From NCBI GenBank assembly GCA_964486455.1, contig CAZAMP010000007.1, positions 42,934 to 106,933 on the forward strand: a stretch of DNA of 64,000 nucleotides. Reading direction: 5' to 3'. The notes beneath the pieces are model-generated. The model made no database searches. It saw only the letters and a program-made list of their open reading frames with translations, and was not told the DNA's origin. This DNA is from CAZAMP01 sp964486455 (GTDB lineage: Bacteria; Eisenbacteria; RBG-16-71-46; CAZAMP01). A program made the translations under genes and the position numbers. The first letter of the stretch is position 1, and every line of letters starts with the position of its first letter. Shown here in pieces: positions 18,865-27,007 of this stretch.

Positions 18865-18899
18865 CGCGGAAGAATGAGGATGCCCACCGCCGGTGAGGC

Positions 18900-21800
18900 T
18901 CAATCGGTTTCGCGTGCCGCTTCCACCTTCGCCAAATCGGCCGGCCTGAGGCCCAGCAGCCTGCGCCCCCCCGCGATCGCGTCTTCCAGAATCACGTAAC
19001 CGACCGGGACCAGGACGAGCGTGATTCCGGTGGCGAAGATAATCCCCCATCCCAGGCTGATCGCCATCGGAATGAGGAAGCGCGCCTGCATGCTCTTCTC
19101 GAGCAACATCGGGGTGAGGCCCGCGAACGTCGTGATCGATGTCAACGTCACCGGACGGAACCGCCGTTGCCCCGCTTCGATCACGGCGTCCCGGAGTGGC
19201 AGCCCGCGACGGCGCGCGCGATTGATGAAGTCGGTGAGGATGAGCGAGTCGTTGACGACCACACCCGAAAGCGCCACGACACCGAAGAGGCTCAGCAGGC
19301 TCAGGTCCCATCCCATCGCGAGGTGACCGAGCACGGCGCCGACGATTCCGAACGGTATCGCCGACATCACGATCAGCGGCTGCAGGTACGAACGAAACGG
19401 AATCGCGAGCAGCGCATAGATCATGAAGAGAGCAAGGATGAATCCCCGGCCAAGGCTCGCGAGCGACTCGCGCTGGTCCTGCTGTTGCCCCTCCATCGAG
19501 ATGTTCAGCCCGGGATAGTCGCTCGTGAGCATCGGGAAGATGGTCTCGGCGAGATGCGCGAGCACCTCGTTTGAGTTCGTGCGCGCGGGGTCCACGTCGG
19601 CCTGCACGCTCACGACGCGCGCGCGATCGGCCCGATTGATCGCCGCGTAGCCGGGGCCGAGCGTTACCTCGGCAACGGTCGCGAACGGAATCTCGACGCC
19701 GTCCGGCGTGCGGATCCGCATCGACTCGATGTTTCCGAGGCTCCGGCGCTCGTCGGTCGGATAGCGGACCATCACCTTCACCTCGTCCCGAGCCCGCTGG
19801 ATCCGGAGCGCCTCGTCGCCGTAAAACGCCTGGCGCACCTGGCGCGCGAGATCGTCGAGCCTGATGCCCAGAAACTCCGCCTCCGGCTTGAGCGCAAGGC
19901 GGAGCTCCGTCTTGCCTTCCCGAAACGTGTCGCTGATGTCGCTGATGCCGGGATAGTCGGCCAGCTCTGTCTTGATGTGGTCGGCGGCGGCGATGAGATC
20001 GTCGGTACGCGGGGATGAAAGCTGGATGTCGATCGGGTTCGAGCCGTGAAAGAGATCCGAGCTGAACTTGAGCGCGCTCACGCCCGGGATCTCGCCGACG
20101 GCCCGCCGCCAGCGCCTCGCGATGGCGATGCTGGAGATGTCGCGATCCTCTCCGAAGAGAAGCTGCAGGTTGATCTCACCGACGTTGGAGCCGCTCTCGA
20201 CCGCCGACCCCCCCATCGGTCCGAAGCGGCCGGCGCTTCTCGGCTGAGAGCCGACGACGGCATAGACGTGTTGGTAGAGTCGCGGGGCGTCCTCGGGACG
20301 TGACGCGGCAAAGTGCGCCTCCACCTCGTCGAGAGATCCGACGATCTGATCGAGGACCGCCTCTGTTTCGGTCGCCGGCGTGCCCTCGGGCATGGTGAGG
20401 GCGACGACCACGTTATCGGCGTCCACCTTCGGCATCAGCGTGAACTTGATGAAGCCGCCGGCGAAGAGCCCGACCGTGACGAGAAGAAGAGCGAGCGACG
20501 TCGCGAGCACGATGTAACGACGTTCCAGCGCCCACGCCAGGGTGCGCGTATACGGCTCGCGGATGAACCATCGCATCCAATCCTGAAAGCGATCCTTTGA
20601 GCGGAAAAAGACCCACTGCTTTCGATCGGTTCGTCGGACGATCCCCGTCACCGTGAGGTGCGCGGGGAGAATCAAGAGGCACTCCACAAGTGACAGCGCG
20701 AGCACGGCGATCACCACGATCGGGATATTGCGCATGACCTGCCCCATCGTGCCCGTGACCGCGGTGAGCGGGAGAAACGCGGCGATGGTGGTGAGCACGG
20801 AGAAGATGACCGGCGTCAGCACCTCGACTGTCCCGTCGACCGACGCCTTGAGCCGCCCCTTCCCCAGCTCCTTCTGCGTGAAGACGTTCTCACCGACGAC
20901 GATGGCGTCGTCGACGACGAGACCGAGCGCGACGATGAACGCGAAGAGTGAGATCATGTTCAGTGAGACGCCCCACTGCGGGATGAGCCAGAACGCACCG
21001 AGAAAGCTGATGGGAATCCCCAGCGCAACCCAAAACGCCAAACGAAACTGCATGGCCATCGCCAGCACGATGAACACCAGCACGAGACCGATCGACCCGT
21101 TTCGGGTCAGAAGATTCAGGCGGTCCTGGTAGATCTTCGAGCGATCACCCCAGATCGAGAGCGAGACGCCCTCCGGAAGCATGCCTTCCGCTTCGGCGAT
21201 GTACTCCTTCACCGATGCGGCGACGTCCAGAACCGACTCCTCGCCGACTCGAAACACCTGAACGATCGAAGCGGGCTTGCCGTCGAAGCGGCTCCGGTTC
21301 GCGACGTCCTCGAACCCGTCGATGATCGTCGCGATCTCGCCGAGCCGAAGCTTGGTGCCGTCGGGACGCGTCAGCAACACGACGTCGGCGTACTCCTCGC
21401 CCGTGTACTTGCGTCCCTTCGTGCGGACGAGAATCTCGCCACCGTCGGTCTTCACCTCGCCGCCGGGCATGTCGATGCTCGCCCGGCGAGCCGCGCGCGT
21501 GATGTCGCCGAGGCTCAGGCGATGACGGCGGAGCGTCTCCTCGGACACTTCGATGGAGATCTCGTAGTTACGCACGCCCGCGATCTCGGCCTTCGTGATC
21601 TCCCGGCGCTTCGTGAGATCGTCGCGCACGCGTTCGGCCAGCACCTTGAGCGTTCGCTCCGGCGCGTCGCCGTAGACGACGATGTTCACGACCTGATTGA
21701 CGCGGAGCGAGAGACTGACCTCGGGTTTCTCGGCATTCTCGGGAAGCGTCGTAATCCGGTCGACCGCGCTCTTGATGTCGTCGAGCACGCGGTAGGCGTC

Positions 21801-22100
21801 GGCGTCCTCCCGGAGCTCGATCACCACGCTGCCCATACCCTCGAGCGCGACCGATGTCACGCGTTCGACGCCGTCCACCTCATTGACGGCCTCTTCGACG
21901 ACGAGGCAGATCCCCTGCTCGACCTCTTCCGGGCCGGCACCGAGGTAGGGCACGCGCACGGAGACCATGTTGGTGAGAAGCTCGGGGAACACCTCTTTGC
22001 GGATGCCGATCGTGCTCATGAACCCGGCCACGACAATGAGGATCATGAGCAGGTTCGCGGCCACGTGGTTCGCGGCGAACCACGACACGACGCGGTTCAT
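18900..22100 (-). CDS. RND efflux pump inner-membrane transporter (HAE1/AcrB type)
   Basis: 1066 residues, typical length for the family. The N-terminal helix (VVSWFAANHVAANLLMILIV) is followed by porter domains, then the first six-helix block with the proton-relay Asp pair in GLVVDDAIVVGENV (Asp397/398), the second porter half, and the C-terminal helix block with VALSGVVVNDSLILTDFIN. The family exports drugs, detergents or lipids using the proton gradient, as the inner-membrane part of a tripartite pump. The ATG overlaps the adaptor stop (ATGA, 22097-22100). It is the last gene of the four-gene operon. The substrate cannot be predicted from sequence. Confidence 0.93.
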   Translation of the reverse strand: MNRVVSWFAANHVAANLLMILIVVAGFMSTIGIRKEVFPELLTNMVSVRVPYLGAGPEEVEQGICLVVEEAVNEVDGVERVTSVALEGMGSVVIELREDADAYRVLDDIKSAVDRITTLPENAEKPEVSLSLRVNQVVNIVVYGDAPERTLKVLAERVRDDLTKRREITKAEIAGVRNYEISIEVSEETLRRHRLSLGDITRAARRASIDMPGGEVKTDGGEILVRTKGRKYTGEEYADVVLLTRPDGTKLRLGEIATIIDGFEDVANRSRFDGKPASIVQVFRVGEESVLDVAASVKEYIAEAEGMLPEGVSLSIWGDRSKIYQDRLNLLTRNGSIGLVLVFIVLAMAMQFRLAFWVALGIPISFLGAFWLIPQWGVSLNMISLFAFIVALGLVVDDAIVVGENVFTQKELGKGRLKASVDGTVEVLTPVIFSVLTTIAAFLPLTAVTGTMGQVMRNIPIVVIAVLALSLVECLLILPAHLTVTGIVRRTDRKQWVFFRSKDRFQDWMRWFIREPYTRTLAWALERRYIVLATSLALLLVTVGLFAGGFIKFTLMPKVDADNVVVALTMPEGTPATETEAVLDQIVGSLDEVEAHFAASRPEDAPRLYQHVYAVVGSQPRSAGRFGPMGGSAVESGSNVGEINLQLLFGEDRDISSIAIARRWRRAVGEIPGVSALKFSSDLFHGSNPIDIQLSSPRTDDLIAAADHIKTELADYPGISDISDTFREGKTELRLALKPEAEFLGIRLDDLARQVRQAFYGDEALRIQRARDEVKVMVRYPTDERRSLGNIESMRIRTPDGVEIPFATVAEVTLGPGYAAINRADRARVVSVQADVDPARTNSNEVLAHLAETIFPMLTSDYPGLNISMEGQQQDQRESLASLGRGFILALFMIYALLAIPFRSYLQPLIVMSAIPFGIVGAVLGHLAMGWDLSLLSLFGVVALSGVVVNDSLILTDFINRARRRGLPLRDAVIEAGQRRFRPVTLTSITTFAGLTPMLLEKSMQARFLIPMAISLGWGIIFATGITLVLVPVGYVILEDAIAGGRRLLGLRPADLAKVEAARETD

Positions 22101-23284
22101 CGGCGCTCCTCCGCGACGTCGGCCACGCGGACTCTCATGCCGTCAACCGGCGCTTCGATGCGACTCGTCACGATTCGTTCTCCGGGCGACAGCCCCGTGG
22201 AGACGATGGCGTCGTGAAGTCCGGCGCGCGCCACCTCGACGGGTCGGATCGCGAGCGTCGTGTCGGCGCTGACCACCCACACGCGCCCACGGTCACGAAG
22301 CGCGCTTCGCGGAATCGCCACCGTTTCGGGAATCGAGCGTCCCTCGATCCGTACTTCCACGAACATCCCGACCGCCAGCGGCGGCCGGCCCCCTTCGAGG
22401 CGATACGGGTCGTCCACTTCGATGATGAGCGCCACCATGCGACTTCTCTCGTCGACACCGGCTTCGGCTCGGGCCACGCACCCCTCCCAGCGATGGCGCC
22501 GACCGGCGAAGTCGGCGCTGACGACGGCGCGGCTCCCCAGGCTCGGCGGATGGAACCCGCCGTCGGGGCCGACGCGCGGCGTGGGAACCTCGATCCAGGC
22601 GAGATCGCCGTCGGGAACGGGGACGCGGATTTCAGCGGTTTCGATTCCATGGATCTGCCCGACGGCGGCTCCCATCGGAACGAATTGCCCGTCGTCAACG
22701 TTGGATCGGAGCGTGAGACCGTCGAACGGCGCGCGAATCTCGGTTCGCTCGAGATCGAGCTTCGCCTTGGCCAGCGCCGCCCGTGACGCGTCCAGATTCG
22801 CGCGTGCGAGGCCGAGCTGCGGCTCGTGCCAGGCGAGCGGTGGGGCGCTTTCCCTGCCGGATCCTTCGAGCGCCGTCCATTCTTCCCGCGCGATCTCAGC
22901 CTCCTCCTCCGCCCGGGACAGCTCGAACTCCATGCGGCTGACCTGCGCTCGGGCGGCCGCGAGCGCGGCCTCATAATCCGTGGCTTCGAGCTTGAGCAGC
23001 ATGTCTCCTTTTCGAAACGCGCCGCCGGCGCGAAAACTCCCGGAAACGGTGATGGCCTTCCCCGCAACCTGCGCGACGAGTGAGATCTCCCGCCGCGCAC
23101 TCACCGTCCCGCTACCGACAACGTCGCCACGCGGTGTTTCCGCCGAGACCGTGATGATCTCCACGATCGGGGCCGGCGGCGTGCGCGCCATGCGGTGTGG
23201 AGGGCGGCGACTCTTCTTCAGGGCAACAAAAAACGCGATCCCGACAATGAGGATCAGAAGCGGTATGAGGATCCGTCGGATCAT
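22097..23284 (-). CDS. RND efflux periplasmic adaptor (membrane fusion protein)
   Basis: 395 residues from ATG 23284, which overlaps the upstream stop as ATGA. One N-terminal membrane anchor (IRRILIPLLILIVGIAFFVA) is followed by a lipoyl half (GTVSARREISLVAQVAGKA), a long coiled-coil hairpin (AALAAARAQVSRMEFELSRA to LDASRAALAKAKLDLER), the second lipoyl half (TEIRAPFDGLTLRSNVDDGQ) and beta-barrel domains to the end. The adaptor links the pump to the outer-membrane channel encoded just upstream. The coiled coil is interrupted by a Pro-rich turn (ESAPPLAWHEPQ), where the hairpin reverses. Confidence 0.9.
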   Translation of the reverse strand: MIRRILIPLLILIVGIAFFVALKKSRRPPHRMARTPPAPIVEIITVSAETPRGDVVGSGTVSARREISLVAQVAGKAITVSGSFRAGGAFRKGDMLLKLEATDYEAALAAARAQVSRMEFELSRAEEEAEIAREEWTALEGSGRESAPPLAWHEPQLGLARANLDASRAALAKAKLDLERTEIRAPFDGLTLRSNVDDGQFVPMGAAVGQIHGIETAEIRVPVPDGDLAWIEVPTPRVGPDGGFHPPSLGSRAVVSADFAGRRHRWEGCVARAEAGVDERSRMVALIIEVDDPYRLEGGRPPLAVGMFVEVRIEGRSIPETVAIPRSALRDRGRVWVVSADTTLAIRPVEVARAGLHDAIVSTGLSPGERIVTSRIEAPVDGMRVRVADVAEERR

Positions 23285-24765
23285 GGGCGTGCTCCGTTCG
23301 AATCGGCGGCGAGGGCGGCGAGCGCCTCGGTGTCCCATCCGCCCCCGAGGGATTGGATGAGTGAAACGCGGGCGAGATGCTGATCCCGCTCCGCGGCGAT
23401 CAGGTCGGATTCGGCGGCGAACTGCCGGCGCCGGGCGTCGAGCATGGTGAGGATCTCCCCGACCCCCCGGGCGTAGCGCGACTCGGCGAGGTCCGCGGCC
23501 CGGCGGGCGTGCACGGCGCCGTCCTCGAGCGCGCTCCGCCGTCCCCGAAGGTGTGTTTCCGCCGTGAGCGCGGCCTCGACTTCCCGAAACGCGTTCAATA
23601 CCACGGCCACGTAGCGTGCCGTCGCGGCGCGCCGGCGCGCATCCGCCGCGCGGACGGCCGCGAGCTTGGCTCCGCGGTGGAAAAGAGGTTGAACGACCGA
23701 CGCGGCCAGTGTCCAGACGCTCGTCGCATCCTTCATAAGCTCACCCAGGTCATCACTTCGCCACCCGCCCTCTCCCGTGAGCGCGATGCGCGGCAAGAGA
23801 TCCGCCCGGGCCACACCGACTCCGGCCGTCGCCGCCATGAGCCGATGCTCCGCCGCGCGAACATCCGGCCGCTCTTCGAGAAGCGTCGCCGGCAACCCCG
23901 TGGAGGGACGCGGGATTTCGCGCGGCGACCATCCGGAGGTGACAATGGCTCCCGCGGGATATCGGCCCACGAGCACTTCCAGCTCCTGACGCGTCTTCTC
24001 GAGCGCCTCCTCGACCTGCGCCTGACGCGCGCGGGCGCCGGCCAGCGCGGCCCGCGCGAGATGCATGTCGATAGGTCCGACCAGCCCACGCGAGTAACGC
24101 GATTCGACGAGAGAGACCGTTCGCTCGTGCGACGCGATCGTCTCGACCCCCAACGCGACCTGCGCTTCGAGACTTCCCACCCGCAACCAGCCACCGACGA
24201 CGCCGGCCACGAGACTGCGCGCGACGGCCCGCCGGTCTTCCTCGCTCGCCATCAAGCCGGCCAGTGCGACGCGCTGGTTGTCGCGGAGCTTGCCCCAGAG
24301 ATCCAGCTCCCACGACGCCGACGCGACGAGGGCGTACTGGTCGGTCTTGAACTTCTTGTCCGAGATGGGGAATCCGGAGCCCCCGAGCCCCATCCCAGTG
24401 AGACTCCGCTCGCTTCTCGACGCGCTCGCCGTCGCATCCACGCCGGGCCAGAGCGGTGCCTTCGCCTGGGTCGCGAGCGCGCGGGCCTCGAGCACGCGCG
24501 CCACCGCCGACTCGAGCGTCGGACTGGACCAAAGCGCTTCGACGACGAGACTGTCCAGAGCTGCGGCGTCGAACGCCGTCCACCAGGATGTAGAAGGGGC
24601 AGGAAGGGCCACCGTGGTGCTCTCGGCACGAATGAAGGTCTGCCGGTCATCACCCGGGACTACAGGCCGCTCGTGGCGAGGCGATAGGCCGCAACCGGCC
24701 GTGGCCACGAGCATCAGGGTGAGCATCAATGCATGGAAAGGTCGCCACGATGAGAGTGTGATCAT
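23281..24765 (-). CDS. NodT/OprM-family outer-membrane efflux lipoprotein
   Basis: 494 residues from ATG 24765, chosen by the ATGA overlap with tetR and an immediately following lipoprotein signal (lipobox TAGC, Cys25); an upstream in-frame extension lies within tetR. Two OEP repeats are visible: the first around WWTAFDAAALDSLVVEAL...ASWELDLWGKLRDNQR, the second around LPATLLEERPDVRAAEHRLM and NAFREVEAALTAE, ending in LIAAERDQHLARVSLIQSLG. The family forms a trimeric channel across the outer membrane and periplasm and completes the tripartite pump with the next two genes. Confidence 0.92.
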   Translation of the reverse strand: MITLSSWRPFHALMLTLMLVATAGCGLSPRHERPVVPGDDRQTFIRAESTTVALPAPSTSWWTAFDAAALDSLVVEALWSSPTLESAVARVLEARALATQAKAPLWPGVDATASASRSERSLTGMGLGGSGFPISDKKFKTDQYALVASASWELDLWGKLRDNQRVALAGLMASEEDRRAVARSLVAGVVGGWLRVGSLEAQVALGVETIASHERTVSLVESRYSRGLVGPIDMHLARAALAGARARQAQVEEALEKTRQELEVLVGRYPAGAIVTSGWSPREIPRPSTGLPATLLEERPDVRAAEHRLMAATAGVGVARADLLPRIALTGEGGWRSDDLGELMKDATSVWTLAASVVQPLFHRGAKLAAVRAADARRRAATARYVAVVLNAFREVEAALTAETHLRGRRSALEDGAVHARRAADLAESRYARGVGEILTMLDARRRQFAAESDLIAAERDQHLARVSLIQSLGGGWDTEALAALAADSNGARP

Positions 24766-25454
24766 CGTGCAGCCTCCCCACCGGCAAGCCCCGGCAGCCC
24801 TCCCGCCGTGAGACGCGCGACGTGCGTCGTCACATGGTCGATGTAGGCGTCGAGTGGAAGCGTGACCCACGGCGCCGTCAGTCCGCCGTGGACCGGTTTC
24901 TCGCCGTTCTCGCGTTCGGCGATGTCGAGCTGTTGGCGCAGGTGGACGAAGTGAAGCGCTTGCGCCACCGCGCACACGATCACGAACGAAGTCTCAGCAT
25001 CGCCCAGACCGGGGCACGCCTCCGCGAGCGCGGCCTGATAGACGGCGTGAATCGGGTGCACGTGGGTTCGAAAGATCTCGCGGACGACCGGGCGTGGGTT
25101 CTGAAGCTCCGCGGCCAGAAGCAGCATGAAGTCGTATCCGCCGGGCCCCTCTGTCATCCCGCGAAGATGGGCTCCGACGAGTGCCGCGATGATCGTCTCG
25201 GCGAGCGGCGACCCGTCGGCCGCCGCGCGGACTTGATCCAGATCGCGCCGAAGCGCCGTCGTGCGAAGGCCGAGCCCGCGTTCGATCACCGCGACGTAGA
25301 GGTTTTCCTTGCCGCGAAAGTAATAGCCCACCGCGGCGAGGTTGGCGTCGGCCGAGGTCGCGATATCGCGTATGGTGGCCCTCTCGTAGCCGCGGTGGGC
25401 GAATAGATGTTCAGCCGCGTCCAGGATCCGGTCCCGCGTCTCCTGTCCCGACAC
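24762..25454 (-). CDS. TetR-family transcriptional regulator of the efflux operon
   Basis: 230 residues from a GTG at 25454 with GGAGG five bases upstream; the frame is open 27 codons further but runs into the palindromic operator. The N-terminal helix-turn-helix is clear: TRDRILDAAEHLFAHRGYER, then ATIRDIATSADANLAAVGYY and FRGKENLYVAVIERG. The C-terminal ligand domain (AETIIAALVGAHLRGMTEGP...CAVAQALHFVHLRQQLD) resembles CerR/DUF1956-type TetR proteins. It is the first gene of the operon, so it most likely represses its own promoter and the pump, released by a pump substrate. Confidence 0.9.
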   Translation of the reverse strand: MSGQETRDRILDAAEHLFAHRGYERATIRDIATSADANLAAVGYYFRGKENLYVAVIERGLGLRTTALRRDLDQVRAAADGSPLAETIIAALVGAHLRGMTEGPGGYDFMLLLAAELQNPRPVVREIFRTHVHPIHAVYQAALAEACPGLGDAETSFVIVCAVAQALHFVHLRQQLDIAERENGEKPVHGGLTAPWVTLPLDAYIDHVTTHVARLTAGGLPGLAGGEAAR

Positions 25455-25481
25455 GTGCCCTCCGGAGAACCTTGCCGTTCT

Positions 25482-25547
25482 CTTGTTTGAAACAATCGTA
25501 TGACTTATGCAGTCATATGAATAATACAATCGCAAGTTTCAAACAAG
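25482..25547. promoter_or_regulatory. Nested palindromes: likely TetR operator and promoter
   Basis: A perfect 12-base inverted repeat, CTTGTTTGAAAC (25482-25493) and GTTTCAAACAAG (25536-25547), encloses a second one, CGTATGACT (25497-25505) / AGTCATATG (25511-25519), with one mismatch. The enclosed AT-rich stretch is the natural place for the operon promoter, 28 bases or more upstream of the tetR GTG. TetR dimers bind palindromes of this kind. Which palindrome is bound is inference. Confidence 0.7.
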
Positions 25548-25701
25548 TGATTATTTCCGTTGGTTGTGGTCCGAGGAATGTGTCCGAGTAGATCGAACTC
25601 ATTGCGAGCGAAGGCATTGGGGGGCAAGAAACGGTAAATGCTTCAACTATAAATGATTGCGGAAGTTGCGGCGACCAGACACAGTCTTCAGACCACAGCG
25701 G

Positions 25702-26766
25702 TCACGCGGCTTTGCGGGATGCCGATTCGAGCATACTGTCGAAGAACCGCTGCATGCGCATCTCGACGATATCCCCGGGCGCCGGCAACGCGATGATCTC
25801 CCGGATGGAGAGCGCGCTCAGGTCGAGGATGTGCTCCTTCTCCGGTGACTCGATGATGTAGAGCACCGGCAGATCCTTGCCCTTCGGATGGCGTCGCAGC
25901 CGCTTCAGCGTGGCGATGTTGATCGAGGCTTCTTTCGAGGGTTGGCCGTCGCCCCGGCAGCCGATCACCGCGAAGGCGACGTTGTGGTTCACCATGTCGC
26001 CCAGGACGTTTCGGATGTCCTCCACGACGACGAGCTTCACATTGCGTTCACATGCCAGACCGCGGGCCGCGGCCTCTTGCTCCGGATTGAACGCGACGCC
26101 GAGGACGGTCAGTGACGGATCACCGCCCATGACGGCCGGCGAAGGGCCGGGCGCCTCGCCCCCGGCTTCATTCAGATCCAGACCGGTGACATCGTGCACA
26201 AACGATTGTGACATAACGAGATATGTCGTCTCCTGGGTTCCGTCAGCCAGGCTGCAGTCCATCGTGAAGCAGACCAAATCGGTCTCCGGAAAGACCGCCG
26301 AAGGATCCCATTCGGCTGTCATTCCGAGGGTCCCGTAGCTCGCCTGGAGCGAATGGAGAGAGCTTTCGGTGAGCGCGACGGTCAGCCCGGAGGCAATATG
26401 CGCTCCGAATCCGCCCAGCGCCTCTTCCTCCTCCACATCCAACCTGTCCGAGTTCAGCCGCTCGGCGGCCTCGCTATCCGAGAGCCCCCGCGCTACCGAG
26501 GCGATGGCAATGCCGGCCTTGATCGGGCACACGAACACGACGTTTCCGTCCACGTCCCCCCGGACCTCCACGAGGATGTAGGCGGCACCCGATTCCCTGA
26601 GGAGTTCGTCCTGGTCACGATCCAGGTGAAAACCCTGGAAGCCCGTCAGCTCCAGTCCCTGCCCATCGCCGCCGGCAAGCTGTTTGCGGGCGGAATCCAT
26701 GGCTGTCTGGATGATCGGGGCCAGCTTGGCGTTGTCACCGTCTCTCAGACGTTTGGCGTTGTCCAT
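25702..26766 (-). CDS. CheX/CheC-like domain fused to a degenerate receiver-like domain
   Basis: 354 residues. The N-terminal ~200 residues contain GFQGFHLDRDQDELLRES, VEVRGDVDGNVVFVCPIKAG, LGGFGAHIASGLTVALTESS and DLVCFTMDCSLADGTQETTY, with a pattern like the CheC/CheX/FliY phosphatase fold. The C-terminal ~130 residues resemble a response-regulator fold (SLTVLGVAFNPEQEAAARGL, KLVVVEDIRNVLGDM, FAVIGCRG, LPVLYIIES, IIALPAPGDIVEMRMQRFF) without a clear phospho-acceptor Asp triad. The combination suggests a chemotaxis or signalling adaptor. No chemotaxis gene adjoins it. The ribosome-binding site is weak, so the start is less sure than the family. Confidence 0.5.
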   Translation of the reverse strand: MDNAKRLRDGDNAKLAPIIQTAMDSARKQLAGGDGQGLELTGFQGFHLDRDQDELLRESGAAYILVEVRGDVDGNVVFVCPIKAGIAIASVARGLSDSEAAERLNSDRLDVEEEEALGGFGAHIASGLTVALTESSLHSLQASYGTLGMTAEWDPSAVFPETDLVCFTMDCSLADGTQETTYLVMSQSFVHDVTGLDLNEAGGEAPGPSPAVMGGDPSLTVLGVAFNPEQEAAARGLACERNVKLVVVEDIRNVLGDMVNHNVAFAVIGCRGDGQPSKEASINIATLKRLRRHPKGKDLPVLYIIESPEKEHILDLSALSIREIIALPAPGDIVEMRMQRFFDSMLESASRKAA

Positions 26767-26941
26767 CTGGTCGTCCGGAACCTCTCACGGTAGGGTGGGT
26801 ACCCCGTAGGTGCCCAATGCGGATCTTCCGATCCGGCCTCACAGGTAAATAATCGGACGAAGACGTCGAGCCTTGAGGTTATTGGGACCTTTCGGTCGGA
26901 GTCTCCGAGCGTGGTGGACGGATCGCCCCCGCCCGCCTAAA

Positions 26942-26957
26942 ATAGACGGCCGTCTAT
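26942..26957. promoter_or_regulatory. Perfect 16-bp palindrome upstream of dsbD
   Basis: ATAGACGGCCGTCTAT is a perfect inverted repeat 50 bases before the dsbD start. The size and position suit a dimeric repressor or activator site. Another hairpin, CGGATC-TTCC-GATCCG, lies at 26820-26835 in the same divergent intergenic region. Confidence 0.5.
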
Positions 26958-27007
26958 CAACTAGAACGATTTGCCGACGCCTGTCTGGACAGAGGAGGCT
27001 GGATTTC

